DNA of 64,000 nucleotides, taken from positions 434,001 through 498,000 of the forward strand of contig OZ244224.1 of assembly GCA_965217015.1 (NCBI GenBank), written 5' to 3'. Under the pieces are notes generated by a model, which ran no database searches, was not told the DNA's origin, and saw only the letters and a list, made by a program, of their open reading frames with translations. This document shows, piece by piece, positions 1-9,276 of the stretch; position 1 is the stretch's first letter, and each line of letters starts with the position of its first letter. The stretch is from JAYQKL01 sp038142705 (GTDB lineage: Bacteria; Pseudomonadota; Alphaproteobacteria; RS24). Made by a program: the position numbers and the translations under genes.

Positions 1-1
1 T

Positions 2-1732
2 AATTTTATTGGCAATGACGCTTTTGATGATGACCGCCTGCGTGAAGAGGTGTCGAGTAAAGAAAGCCGTTGGTATAAATTCTTTGCCTCTGGCGATAAA
101 TATGACCCTGACCGTATTGCCTATGACCGCGAATTATTGCGGCGTTTCTATCTTGGGCGCGGCTATGCCGATTTTCGGGTGATTTCATCTGTGGCTGAAC
201 TGACCCGCGATGGTAAAGAGTTTTTCATCACCTTTAATGTTGAAGAGGGTGAGATTTACCAATTTGGTGATGGCAAGGTAAACAGCAAGGTTGAAGAAAT
301 TGACCCGATTGTTTTTGAAGGCATTATCCGCCATCAGTCAGGTCAGAAATACAATCTCAAACGCATAGATGATACGGTTGATGATTTAACGAAACTGCTT
401 GGTGAGCAGGGTTATGCTTTTGCCGATGTGCGCCCGCGTGTACGCCGTGACAAAAAAAATCTGGTGGTGAATGTTGAATATCGGATTGAAGAAGGCCCAC
501 GTGTTTATGTTGAGCGCATTAACATTAACAATAATGTGCGCACGCAAGACCGCGTAATTCGGCGCGAAATGCGGCTCGATGAAGGTGATGCATTTAATCG
601 GGTTTTGCTAAATCGCTCCGAGCGCGCCATTAAGGGGCTGGATTATTTCTCTGAAATTGAAATCACCGAGCACCCGGGTTCAGAGCCAGATAAGACGATT
701 ATTGATATTGATGTTGAAGAGCAATCAACGGGCGAGTTGTCCATCGGGGTTGGGTATTCCTCAACAGAAAACTTCTCAAGCCAGTTTTCAATTATTGAGC
801 GCAATTTGCTCGGGCGTGGGCAGGTCTTGCAGTTTTCAACCTCTGTCAGCTCGCAGGTGCAGACCTTTAATCTTAATTTTGCTGAGCCATATTTCCTTGG
901 GCGCGACCTTTATGCCAGTGTGAATCTATTCAGAACCACAACCGATTATGACACTGAAGCGAATTTGGAAACCGCGCAAACGGGGATTGGCACATCGGTG
1001 AGCTTCCCTGTTTCTGAAGATGGGCGGTTGTCACTGTTTACACGGGTGCTTGAAGATGAGCTGGTCAATGATGCTTATAATGCGCTTTTCCGCGAATATT
1101 TGCGACCTTATTCAGATTTCAAAGTTTCAGTTGGCTACACTTATTATATTGACAAGCGAGACGATAAAATCGACCCAACATCGGGCTGGAATTTTTCATT
1201 AAGCCAGGAACTAGCGGGGCCTGCGGGCGATGTCAGCTATTTGCGGACAACCAGTGTTTATGATTATTACCGTACATTTTTTGATGAGTGGATTTTCCAC
1301 GCACGCGCTACCGTTGGGGCGATTGTCGATTATGATGATGACCCGATTTCATATAATGACCACTTCTTTGTTGGGGGGAGTGTGATCCGCGGGTTTAAGC
1401 GCTCAGGCGTTGGTCCGCGTGATATTTCCAGTAGTTATATATTGGGCTCCAAGCAATATGTTGCTGGCACGCTCGAAACACAAGTCCCGCTTGGTATTCC
1501 GAAGGATTTGGGTATTAAGGGATATGTCTTCACAGATTTTGGTATGCTTGGCGGCACTGATGTGCAGGCGGCCAACATCAAAGACGACTTTTCTTTACGA
1601 GCAACTTATGGTTTAAGTTTCTCATGGAAATCACCATTTGGGCCCGTGCGTTTTGACTTGGCGCGCCCAATTGTAAAAGAAAGCTATGATAGTGCACAAT
1701 TCTTCCGGTTTACGGCTGGAACGAGATTTTAA
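2..1732 (+). CDS. bamA: BamA, outer-membrane protein assembly factor (5' end cut by window)
   Basis: The reading frame is open from base 2, so the start lies upstream of the window. BamA is the central beta-barrel of the BAM complex, which folds and inserts outer-membrane proteins. The visible part begins in a POTRA domain (FIGNDAFDDDRL, resembling POTRA3 of E. coli) and includes two more POTRA repeats, with the conserved VIRREMRLDEGDAF segment about 180 codons in. The rest is an aromatic-rich 16-stranded barrel ending in Phe (RFTAGTRF), the usual C-terminal beta-signal. It is followed 14 bases later by skp and then the lpx genes, the standard order. The signal peptide and first POTRA domains are not in the window. 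The family assignment is secure. Confidence 0.97.
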   Translation, partial: NFIGNDAFDDDRLREEVSSKESRWYKFFASGDKYDPDRIAYDRELLRRFYLGRGYADFRVISSVAELTRDGKEFFITFNVEEGEIYQFGDGKVNSKVEEIDPIVFEGIIRHQSGQKYNLKRIDDTVDDLTKLLGEQGYAFADVRPRVRRDKKNLVVNVEYRIEEGPRVYVERININNNVRTQDRVIRREMRLDEGDAFNRVLLNRSERAIKGLDYFSEIEITEHPGSEPDKTIIDIDVEEQSTGELSIGVGYSSTENFSSQFSIIERNLLGRGQVLQFSTSVSSQVQTFNLNFAEPYFLGRDLYASVNLFRTTTDYDTEANLETAQTGIGTSVSFPVSEDGRLSLFTRVLEDELVNDAYNALFREYLRPYSDFKVSVGYTYYIDKRDDKIDPTSGWNFSLSQELAGPAGDVSYLRTTSVYDYYRTFFDEWIFHARATVGAIVDYDDDPISYNDHFFVGGSVIRGFKRSGVGPRDISSSYILGSKQYVAGTLETQVPLGIPKDLGIKGYVFTDFGMLGGTDVQAANIKDDFSLRATYGLSFSWKSPFGPVRFDLARPIVKESYDSAQFFRFTAGTRF

Positions 1733-1746
1733 TAGAGAGGTTTATT

Positions 1747-2283
1747 ATGTTTAAGAAAATAAGTTTAGCAATTATTGCCGCCTTGTTTTTGAGTGTTGCA
1801 TCGCCTGCCATCGCGGCGGAGGCTTTGACTTTGGATATTGAAAAAATATTCTCAAATTCAAAAGCGGGGCAAAGCCTGATTGGTCAAATCAAAACACGGG
1901 CAGAAGCTTTGCAGGCAACACGTGATAAAGCGCAAAAAGAATTAGAGGGTGATGCAAAGAAAATTGATGAGCAGAAAACTTTGCTGACTCAAGAAGCTCT
2001 GCGGGCTAAGGCAGATGATTTGCGGTTGAAAGAAATTGCGAAAAACCAAGAGTTGCAGCAAGAGTTGCGTAAGCTGGAGGCTTCACAATTAACTGCGCGT
2101 AATGAAATTTTGAAAGCGCTGCAGCCGATTTTGAAAGATGTTATGGCCGAAAAAAAAGCGTCCATGATTATGGAAAAACGCGCTGTGCTGATTTCAAGCC
2201 CAGATATTGATGTTACTGATATTGTGGTCAAGCGCCTTGATGGGGTTTTGACTTCGGTTACATTGAAAGACCCTAAAAACTAA
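1747..2283 (+). CDS. skp: Skp/OmpH family periplasmic chaperone
   Basis: A 178-residue protein with a signal peptide (MFKKISLAIIAALFLSVA, then ASPAIAA cleavage region) followed by a charged, strongly helical middle (residues about 35-150) rich in Lys, Glu, Gln and Leu. This is the tentacle-like coiled-coil plan of OmpH/Skp, which holds unfolded outer-membrane proteins in the periplasm and hands them to BamA. An AGAGAGG ribosome-binding site precedes the ATG. The position between bamA and lpxD is the conserved one. Sequence conservation in this family is low, so the call rests on length, architecture and neighbours together. Confidence 0.9.
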   Translation: MFKKISLAIIAALFLSVASPAIAAEALTLDIEKIFSNSKAGQSLIGQIKTRAEALQATRDKAQKELEGDAKKIDEQKTLLTQEALRAKADDLRLKEIAKNQELQQELRKLEASQLTARNEILKALQPILKDVMAEKKASMIMEKRAVLISSPDIDVTDIVVKRLDGVLTSVTLKDPKN

Positions 2284-2300
2284 CATTGCTCACATTGCTC

Positions 2301-3332
2301 ATGGCTGATCCTCGATTTTTCTCAAAAGCACCTGCTGTCAAAGCCAAAGAATTAGCGGCGCATATTGAGTGTGAGATAATCGGGGACGCAGAGACAATGA
2401 TTGAAAATGTTGCATCGCTAGCTCGCGCCCGAGCTGGCGATGTTTCTTTTTTTGAGGCGGATAGATATTTAGATAATTTGCGTGAGACGCAAGCCAGTGC
2501 GGTCATTATGCACCCTGATAAACGAGACCATGCTGCGCATTTGGATTGTGTTTTTATCACGCAAACGCCGTATCAAGACTTCGCGCGTGCAGTACAGTTT
2601 TTATATCCTGATGAAGTGCCGTCACAGAATATGAGCGGCATGCAAGAGCAAGCCATTCACCCAACAGCAAAAGTCGAAGATGAGGTTGAATTGGCGATTG
2701 GGGTGGTGATTGGCCCGCATGTTGAAATTGGTGCTGGCACAAAAATCGCGGCGCATAGCGTGATTGGTGCAGGCTGTGTCATCGGGCGCAATTGTCGTAT
2801 CGGTGCGAATGTCAGCCTATCGCATACGCTGATGGGGGACGGTGTGTGTGTGCACCCGCAAGCCGCAATTGGTCAAGATGGTTTTGGTTTTGCGCCGGAT
2901 ATGACGGGCCATATTAAAATCCCTCAATTGGGGCGGGTGATTATTCAAAATAATGTTGAGATTGGTGCCAACACCACGATTGACCGCGGCGCGCTTGACG
3001 ATACGATGATAGGCGAGGGGACGAAAATCGATAACTTATGTCATATAGCGCATAATGTTGTGATTGGGCGGCATTGCTTTTTTGCGGGGCAGTCAGGCGT
3101 GGCAGGCAGCACGCATATTGGTGATTTTGCATTTATTGGGGGAAAGGTTGGCATATCTGGTCATTTGACAATTGGGCAAGGTGTGAAGGTGCAAGGTGCC
3201 AGTGTGGTGACAAAAGACTTGCCAGATGGTGCGCATGTGTCGGGTTATCCGGCCCGTGATGTGCACATATGGCGGAAACAGGAAGCAACCCTTGCGCGAC
3301 TGGCCAAAACAAAAGCTAAAAACAAAAGCTAA
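2301..3332 (+). CDS. lpxD: LpxD, UDP-3-O-(3-hydroxyacyl)glucosamine N-acyltransferase
   Basis: LpxD adds the second, N-linked hydroxyacyl chain in lipid A synthesis, using acyl-ACP, in the cytoplasm. The first 100 residues form the family's N-terminal uridine-binding domain (DVSFFEADRYLDNL). From about residue 115 on there are hexapeptide repeats of a left-handed beta-helix, with the QDGFGFAPD motif and the catalytic-His segment CHIAHNVVIGRHC. The C-terminal tail is short, Lys-rich and helical. I take ATG 2301 (MADPRFFSKAP). A TTG at 2286 would add five residues and neither start has a clear ribosome-binding site. In most alphaproteobacteria fabZ follows, but here lpxA comes next after 87 bases. 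Confidence 0.97.
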   Translation: MADPRFFSKAPAVKAKELAAHIECEIIGDAETMIENVASLARARAGDVSFFEADRYLDNLRETQASAVIMHPDKRDHAAHLDCVFITQTPYQDFARAVQFLYPDEVPSQNMSGMQEQAIHPTAKVEDEVELAIGVVIGPHVEIGAGTKIAAHSVIGAGCVIGRNCRIGANVSLSHTLMGDGVCVHPQAAIGQDGFGFAPDMTGHIKIPQLGRVIIQNNVEIGANTTIDRGALDDTMIGEGTKIDNLCHIAHNVVIGRHCFFAGQSGVAGSTHIGDFAFIGGKVGISGHLTIGQGVKVQGASVVTKDLPDGAHVSGYPARDVHIWRKQEATLARLAKTKAKNKS

Positions 3333-3419
3333 AAAGCGGTAATAAATCGCAATAATCCTTTATTTGTTTTCCGCCTCAAATCGTTTTACCCAAAATAGTG
3401 TAAAAATGAGGGCGTGACG

Positions 3420-4211
3420 ATGACAATACACCCAACTGCAATTATTGAAGATGGCGCAAAAATAGGCTCTGGCGTTTCAATTGGGCCCTATAGCATTATT
3501 GGCAAGCATGTTGAACTTGGTGACGATGTGCAAATTGACTCTCATGTTGTGGTGACAGGCCAAACATCGATTGGCGCGCGCACACAGATTTTTCCTTTTG
3601 CTTCAATTGGCCATATTCCGCAGGATTTGAAATTTCAAGGCGAAGATACACGGCTTGAAATTGGCACAGATAACCGCATTCGTGAATATGTGACCATGAA
3701 CCCTGGCACTGAAAATGGTGGCGGTATCACCAAAATTGGCAACCACGGGCTTTTTATGGCAGGCACGCATATTGCCCATGATTGCATGATTGGAGATCAT
3801 GTTATATTGGCTAATAATGCGACTATTGCTGGTCATGTCGTGGTTGGTGACTATGCGATTTTTGGTGGCATGGCGGCGATACATCAGTTTTGCCATGTTG
3901 GCGCGCATGCTTTTTTAGGCGGCGGCAGTATTGTGGTGGAAGATGTGATACCCTATGGCACTGTGTCAGGCAATCGGGCTATTTTATCGGGTCTCAATTT
4001 GGTTGGGCTAAAGCGACGGGGTTTTGACAGAAGTCATATCCACGCCTTGCGCGGTTTTTATAAAACAGTGTTTGAAACAGCAAATGATACGAATTTAGAA
4101 GCACGCATTGCCTCAGGTGAAGCGGAATATGGTGGCACGCCGCTTGTTGATGAGTTGGTTCGCTTTTTAAGAAACGGGTCTGGTCGCGGATTTTGTTTAG
4201 ACAAATCTTAA
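3420..4211 (+). CDS. lpxA: LpxA, UDP-N-acetylglucosamine O-acyltransferase
   Basis: LpxA makes the first acyl transfer of lipid A synthesis, from 3-hydroxyacyl-ACP to UDP-GlcNAc. The 263 residues show continuous hexapeptide repeats (IHPTAIIEDGAKIGSGVSIG), the catalytic-His segment THIAHDCMIGDH around residue 120-130 and the helical C-terminal domain (GLKRRGFDRSHIHALR). GAGGG at 3408-3412 sits seven bases before ATG 3420. The GTG at 3414 is only one base from it, so the ATG is preferred. Length matches the family. It is cotranscribed with lpxI, 10 bases downstream. Confidence 0.98.
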   Translation: MTIHPTAIIEDGAKIGSGVSIGPYSIIGKHVELGDDVQIDSHVVVTGQTSIGARTQIFPFASIGHIPQDLKFQGEDTRLEIGTDNRIREYVTMNPGTENGGGITKIGNHGLFMAGTHIAHDCMIGDHVILANNATIAGHVVVGDYAIFGGMAAIHQFCHVGAHAFLGGGSIVVEDVIPYGTVSGNRAILSGLNLVGLKRRGFDRSHIHALRGFYKTVFETANDTNLEARIASGEAEYGGTPLVDELVRFLRNGSGRGFCLDKS

Positions 4212-4221
4212 TCGGGGTGTC

Positions 4222-5121
4222 ATGAGCACACAAGACAAAGCGCAATATAATCCAGAGCTCACGCTAGGGCTTATTGCTGGCGGTGGCGATATGCCGTTTC
4301 GGGTGAAAGAGGCGGTGCAAGCGCAAGATGGGCGCATTCATATTTTAGGGATTAAAGGCTCGGTTGACGCGGCGCTCGGCAGTGTTGAGCAATATCCAAT
4401 GGCGCATTTAGGGAAATTTATTAAAGCGTTAAAAAAAGCTGGCTGCCAGCAAGTTGTGTTGATTGGCAAAGTGCAACGCCCGAACTTACTCACCTTGCGC
4501 CCCGATATGGCGGGCATGAAAGCAATTGCACGGGTATTGGTTGAGAAAAGGCGCGGTGACGATGCGTTATTGCGCCAAATTTTACGGCTGCTGAGTGAAA
4601 ATGGCATGTCTGTTCTGCCTGCCCAGGCGGTGGCGCCCAACCTTATGCCTGACGCCGGCGACCTGACTCATATGAAGCCAAATGCGATTGATGAAGAAGA
4701 TATTGCTTTAGGGGTGCATATCACCCGCTCGATTGGTGCGTTGGATATTGGACAGGCCAGCATCGTGTGTCGGGGGCAGGTGCTCGCTGTTGAAGGCGTT
4801 GATGGGACTGATGCCTTGCTGGCGCGGGTGGCGCATCTGGACGAAAGCCTGCGCGGCAGTTCTAAAAAACCGCAAGGCGTGCTGGTAAAACTGCCAAAGC
4901 CGCAACAAGACCGCCGCATTGATATTCCAGCCCTTGGTATGCAGACGATTGAGAATGCCGCAAAAGCGTGTTTGGCTGGCATTGTGGTGGAAGCACAAGG
5001 GGCTATTATTAACGATATTGAGGCTTGTCTTCAGCGTGCAGATGAGTTGGGCTTATTTGTGCGGTGCATCGCTGCAGAAAGCACTCAGGAAACAGATGAA
5101 CTCCAGCAAGAAAATGGCTGA
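4222..5121 (+). CDS. lpxI: LpxI, UDP-2,3-diacylglucosamine pyrophosphatase
   Basis: LpxI (DUF1009 family) hydrolyses UDP-2,3-diacylglucosamine to lipid X and is the alphaproteobacterial replacement for LpxH. Visible family features are the N-terminal LGLIAGGGDMPFRV segment, GKVQRPNLLTLRPD, the EGVDGTDALLARV acidic motif in the C-terminal catalytic half, and MQTIENAAKACLAGIVVEA near the end. It lies between lpxA and lpxB as in Caulobacter. Its last 26 bases overlap the start of lpxB, which suggests translational coupling. The 299-residue length is slightly above the usual 270-290. Confidence 0.96.
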   Translation: MSTQDKAQYNPELTLGLIAGGGDMPFRVKEAVQAQDGRIHILGIKGSVDAALGSVEQYPMAHLGKFIKALKKAGCQQVVLIGKVQRPNLLTLRPDMAGMKAIARVLVEKRRGDDALLRQILRLLSENGMSVLPAQAVAPNLMPDAGDLTHMKPNAIDEEDIALGVHITRSIGALDIGQASIVCRGQVLAVEGVDGTDALLARVAHLDESLRGSSKKPQGVLVKLPKPQQDRRIDIPALGMQTIENAAKACLAGIVVEAQGAIINDIEACLQRADELGLFVRCIAAESTQETDELQQENG

Positions 5122-6277
5122 ACAATCTCCACATATTATGATAGCGGCTGGTGAGGCTTCTGGTGACCAGCTTGGTGGTGAGTTGATGCAGGCGCTGAAA
5201 AAAGCTGCGCCTCAAGCGCGCATCACTGGGCTGGGTGGTGAAGCGATGAAAGCGCAAGGGCTGACCTCACTTTTTCCAATGCGTGATATTGCCGTGATGG
5301 GATTGGCAGAAATTTTACCACGATTGCCGTTACTCTTAAGGCGTATTCAGGAAATGGTGGATTATGTGTTGGCGCAATCACCAGATGTGCTGGTGATGAT
5401 TGATAGCCCTGAATTTGCACATCGGGTGGCGCGTAAAGTGAAAAAGCAGCGTCCGGATATTAAAATCGTGATTTATGTTGCGCCAACTGTTTGGGCATGG
5501 CGGCAAGGCCGCGCTCAGAAAATGCGCCAATTTGCTGACCATGTATTAGCGGTTTTGCCATTTGAGCCGCGTGTCTATCGGGCATTAGATGGGCCGGATT
5601 GCCATTATGTTGGGCATTCTGTTGTGCAGCGAATGGGGACAAAAAAACAAGGCGCGGCATTCAAAAAGAAATTGAGTATTAGCAAACAAGAAAAAATTAT
5701 TGCGATTTTGCCAGGCAGTCGGATTAGTGAAATTAAACGACTCCTGCCCATCTATCGGCAAGTATTTACGCAGCTTGCGGACCAGTTGCCAGACTGTCGG
5801 TTTATGCTGCCTGCTGTTGCGCACCTTAAAGCGGTCATCGAGGCTGAAACCGCAAACTGGCCTATAAAGATTGAATTGATTGAGGGGGAGGCGGATAAGC
5901 TCGGTTTATTCCATGCGGCACATGCGGCACTGATTGCATCTGGCACAGTGTCTTTAGAATTGGCTATGGTCGGCCTGCCAATGATTGTGGCTTATAAAAT
6001 GGATCCAGTGATGGAATATGTTGTGCCGCGTATGTCAAAAATCCCCTCAGTTGTGCTGCCCAATCTCATTTTAGATGAGCCGCTTGTGCCAGAATTTATT
6101 CTGCATAGATGCCGCGCAGAGCTGATAGCGCCTGCCTTTTTAGCCCTCATCAATAATCAAAGTGGTTTGCGTGATTTCCAGCTGGCAGGCCTTAAGCGCG
6201 CACAGGAGATAATGCAGCCGCCTGAAGGGTCGCCAAGCCAAAGCGCGGCGCGGCGTATCCTTGATATTATTGCCTGA
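5096..6277 (+). CDS. lpxB: LpxB, lipid-A-disaccharide synthase
   Basis: LpxB condenses lipid X with UDP-2,3-diacylglucosamine to form the lipid A disaccharide at the inner membrane. It is a GT19 glycosyltransferase. Recognisable segments are IMIAAGEASGDQLGGELM near the N-terminus, SPEFAHRVARKVKK, YVAPTVWAWRQGRAQKM, LPGSRISEIKRLLP, and ASGTVSLELAMVGLPMIVAY in the UDP-sugar-binding half. I chose ATG 5096 because AGGA at 5087-5090 is five bases upstream. ATG 5114 (MAEQSPHIM) is an alternative. Either start lies inside lpxI. A longer upstream open frame exists but is out of family. About 393 residues, normal length. Confidence 0.97.
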   Translation: MNSSKKMAEQSPHIMIAAGEASGDQLGGELMQALKKAAPQARITGLGGEAMKAQGLTSLFPMRDIAVMGLAEILPRLPLLLRRIQEMVDYVLAQSPDVLVMIDSPEFAHRVARKVKKQRPDIKIVIYVAPTVWAWRQGRAQKMRQFADHVLAVLPFEPRVYRALDGPDCHYVGHSVVQRMGTKKQGAAFKKKLSISKQEKIIAILPGSRISEIKRLLPIYRQVFTQLADQLPDCRFMLPAVAHLKAVIEAETANWPIKIELIEGEADKLGLFHAAHAALIASGTVSLELAMVGLPMIVAYKMDPVMEYVVPRMSKIPSVVLPNLILDEPLVPEFILHRCRAELIAPAFLALINNQSGLRDFQLAGLKRAQEIMQPPEGSPSQSAARRILDIIA

Positions 6278-6288
6278 AATCTTGTCGC

Positions 6289-7593
6289 TTAAGAGCGCTT
6301 GTCCAGTGAGATATAGTCACGCTGCGTTGAACCAACATAAAGCTGTCTTGGACGACCAATGCGCTGGCTTGGGTCTTCAATCATTTCGTTCCACTGCGAA
6401 ATCCAACCAACTGTGCGCGCCAAGGCAAACAGAACCGTGAACATATCAGCCGGGAAGCCCATTGCTTTTAGGGTGATGCCTGAATAAAAATCAATATTCG
6501 GATAAAGCTTTTTCTCAATGAAATAATCATCACTCAGAGCGATTTTCTCAAGCTCCATCGCAACATCAAGCAGCGGGTCATCTTTAATCCCCAGCTCCGT
6601 CAACACTTCATGGCAAGTTGACTGCATCACACGCGCGCGTGGGTCATAATTTTTATATACGCGGTGGCCAAAGCCCATCAAACGGAATGGGTCATCTTTG
6701 TCTTTGGCGCGTTTAATATATTCTGGAATATTATCAACAGAACCAATTTCATTGAGCATATCCAAAGCGGCTTCATTGGCACCACCATGCGCAGGCCCCC
6801 ACAAACAGGCAATGCCCGCAGCAATACAGGCAAAGGGGTTTGCCCCTGATGAGCCAGCTAGGCGCACGGTTGAGGTTGATGCGTTTTGCTCATGGTCAGC
6901 ATGGAGAATAAAAATCTTATCCATTGCTTTGGCCAATACCGGATTGACCGGACGCTCTTCACTTGGCACAGAAAAACACATATGCAAGAAATTCGCTGCA
7001 TAATCCAAATCATTACGAGGATATACAAATGGCTGCCCAATAGAATATTTATAAGCCATGGCCGCAATGGTCGGGATTTTGGCAACCAAACGACGGCTGG
7101 CAATTTTGCGCTGCTGGGCATCGTTTATATCGGTGCTGTCGTGATAAAAAGCAGACAAAGCGCCTACAACTCCAACCATAATGGCCATTGGGTGCGCATC
7201 GCGGCGGAAACCATGAAAGAATTTTTCTAACTGCTCATGCACCATTGTGTGATTGGTAATCGCATGGTCAAATTCAGCTAATTCATCTTTGTTTGGCAGC
7301 TCGCCATGCATCAGCAAATAACAGGTTTCCAGAAAATTACCCTGATCGGCCAATTGCTCAATCGGATAGCCGCGATGGAGCAAAATGCCTTCCTCACCAT
7401 CAATATAGGTAATGGTTGAACGGCAGCTGGCCGTTGAGGTAAAGCCTGGGTCATAAGTGAATTGACCTGTTTGCGCATAAAGCTTAGAGACATCAATCAC
7501 ACTTGGGCCAACAGCGCCGTCCATCACATCAAAAGTGTAGTCAGTGTCTTTTGTTGAAAGTGTTGCTTGTTCTGTTTTTAGGCTGTCTGTCAT
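6289..7593 (-). CDS. gltA: Citrate synthase (type II)
   Basis: This enzyme condenses acetyl-CoA and oxaloacetate to citrate, entering the TCA cycle. The 434 residues carry GYPIEQLADQGNFLETCYLL, the active-site His segments HADHEQNAST and LWGPAHGGANEAALDML, and the catalytic Asp region MGFGHRVYKNYDPRA. The start is ATG 7593 (MTDSLKTEQATLS), preceded on the minus strand by AAGG and six bases. An in-frame extension to 7653 adds 20 unconserved residues. It is convergent with lpxB, 11 bases apart, and downstream of gltX. The lpxB/gltA/gltX neighbourhood is standard for the class. Confidence 0.98.
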   Translation of the reverse strand: MTDSLKTEQATLSTKDTDYTFDVMDGAVGPSVIDVSKLYAQTGQFTYDPGFTSTASCRSTITYIDGEEGILLHRGYPIEQLADQGNFLETCYLLMHGELPNKDELAEFDHAITNHTMVHEQLEKFFHGFRRDAHPMAIMVGVVGALSAFYHDSTDINDAQQRKIASRRLVAKIPTIAAMAYKYSIGQPFVYPRNDLDYAANFLHMCFSVPSEERPVNPVLAKAMDKIFILHADHEQNASTSTVRLAGSSGANPFACIAAGIACLWGPAHGGANEAALDMLNEIGSVDNIPEYIKRAKDKDDPFRLMGFGHRVYKNYDPRARVMQSTCHEVLTELGIKDDPLLDVAMELEKIALSDDYFIEKKLYPNIDFYSGITLKAMGFPADMFTVLFALARTVGWISQWNEMIEDPSQRIGRPRQLYVGSTQRDYISLDKRS

Positions 7594-7706
7594 TTTATAC
7601 CTTGCTTCGTCTTGTCGTTCTATAGATTGAACTTTGGGTCTGTGCCGTCTCAATTTGCGGCGATTATAGTTAAATAGGTTTAAAAAAACCAGAGCAATAA
7701 AGGAAT

Positions 7707-9107
7707 TTATCCCGTTTCTGCCCTAATTCTTTTTATAGTTTCGTCCTGTCCTAATAAGAACAGCACATTGTAAATAGCGGGGGATTGAGTTGTGCCTGTC
7801 AGGCAGGCGCGCAGCGCAGGGCCGATCTGCCCCATTTTAATCTCATGCGCGGCCATAAAATCGCCCATACAGGCTTCTAATGCCGGCTTATCCCATTGCG
7901 GGAGCTGGGCAAAAATATCGGCCAGCGCGACGAGAAGCGATTTACGCTCATCATCAAGTGCCTTTTGCAGCTTTTCATCAATATGCAGGGGCAGGCTGGC
8001 CCATAAGAAAGCGCATTGTGTGGCAATCTCGTCCAGACTATTGGTTTTTTCTTTAATCAAAGGCAGAGCGCGGCTTATTGCATCTTGGTGGTCATTGAGT
8101 TCAGGGTGTTTGGACACTAAAAGCGCTAATAAATCTGCATCAGCTGTTTGGCGCAAATGATGCGTGTTGACATGGGCGAGCTTGTCAAAATCAAAACGGG
8201 CAGGGGATTTTCCAATGGAATCAAGATTAAACCAGTCAATAAATTGCTCGGTTGAGAACAATTCATCATCACCATGGCTCCACCCAAGCCGCGCCAAATA
8301 ATTGCGCATGGCTTCAGGCAAATAACCCATTTCGGCATAGGCTTCGACCCCAAGCGCGCCATGCCGTTTGGATAGCTTGGCGCCATCTGGCCCATGAATA
8401 AGCGGAATATGGGCAAAGATAGGCGGCGTCCAGCCCAGCGCTTCATAAATTTGTTGCTGGCGCGCAGCATTGGTTAAATGATCATCACCGCGAATAATAT
8501 GCGTCACGCCCATATCGTAATCATCAACTACGACAGAAAGCATATAGGTGGGGGTGGCGTCACTGCGTAACAAAATCAAATCATCAAGCTGGTCATTTTG
8601 AATACTCACCAGGCCTTGCACTTTATCATCAATTTCTGTGCTGCCCGATTGCGGCGCACGAAAGCGGATAACAAAAGCGGTATCGGGCGCAATTGTTGCT
8701 GGGTCAATATCGCGGCAATGCCCATTATAGCGAATGGGCTGGTTGTTTTTAACGGCCTCTTCACGCATGGCATCAAGCTGTTCGCGGGTGCAGGTGCATT
8801 TATAGGCTTTCCCTTGTGCCAGCAATTGATGCGCGATGTCGGCATGTCGTTCTAAGTTTTGATGTTGGTAAACCGGCGTGTCGTCATAATCAATGCCAAG
8901 CCAGTCGAGACCGTTTAAGATTGCAGAGATTGCTTCTTCGCTGGAGCGCGCGCGGTCTGTGTCTTCAACACGCAGTAAAAAGCTGCCGCCATGATGGCGC
9001 GCAAAAGCCCAATTAAACAGAGCCGTGCGGGCGCCGCCAATATGCAAAAACCCTGTGGGTGAGGGGGCAAAGCGCGTGACGATTTGAGTCTTTTGTGATG
9101 CGGACAT
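7707..9107 (-). CDS. gltX: Glutamyl-tRNA synthetase
   Basis: Class I aminoacyl-tRNA synthetase charging tRNA-Glu. The 466-residue protein has the HIGH-type signature RFAPSPTGFLHIGGARTAL at residues 12-30, a zinc-site-like cluster KCTCTREQL...YNGHCRD, the KMSKS-type loop AKLSKRHGALG, and the helical C-terminal anticodon-binding domain. A GAGAG ribosome-binding site is eight bases before ATG 9107. It is read in the same direction as gltA, 113 bases away, and divergently from comEC. Alphaproteobacteria often carry two gltX paralogues, and whether a second exists cannot be told here. Confidence 0.97.
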   Translation of the reverse strand: MSASQKTQIVTRFAPSPTGFLHIGGARTALFNWAFARHHGGSFLLRVEDTDRARSSEEAISAILNGLDWLGIDYDDTPVYQHQNLERHADIAHQLLAQGKAYKCTCTREQLDAMREEAVKNNQPIRYNGHCRDIDPATIAPDTAFVIRFRAPQSGSTEIDDKVQGLVSIQNDQLDDLILLRSDATPTYMLSVVVDDYDMGVTHIIRGDDHLTNAARQQQIYEALGWTPPIFAHIPLIHGPDGAKLSKRHGALGVEAYAEMGYLPEAMRNYLARLGWSHGDDELFSTEQFIDWFNLDSIGKSPARFDFDKLAHVNTHHLRQTADADLLALLVSKHPELNDHQDAISRALPLIKEKTNSLDEIATQCAFLWASLPLHIDEKLQKALDDERKSLLVALADIFAQLPQWDKPALEACMGDFMAAHEIKMGQIGPALRACLTGTTQSPAIYNVLFLLGQDETIKRIRAETG

Positions 9108-9172
9108 TCAGCATTCTCTCATTTTGGTCAACAACCAGCGCTCAAATATAGGATTGTCAGCAGGCTGTTATC

Positions 9173-9218
9173 TGTCATAGCATAGCTACGGGTGTCATAG
9201 CATAGCTACGGGTCATAG
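9173..9218. repeat. 20-bp tandem duplication between gltX and comEC
   Basis: The unit TGTCATAGCATAGCTACGGG occurs at 9173-9192 and again, identically, at 9193-9212, followed by a partial third copy (TCATAG). It lies in the 169-base divergent gap between gltX (start at 9107) and comEC (start 9277). Each copy contains the overlapping short repeat CATAGCATAG. No protein-coding role is visible. It could arise by slippage or be a paired binding site in a shared promoter region. Confidence 0.85.
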
Positions 9219-9276
9219 ACTCAGGGGATTGCGTGAGATAATACCCTAAGCAAAAAAAATAACAAGAGACAGCCTA

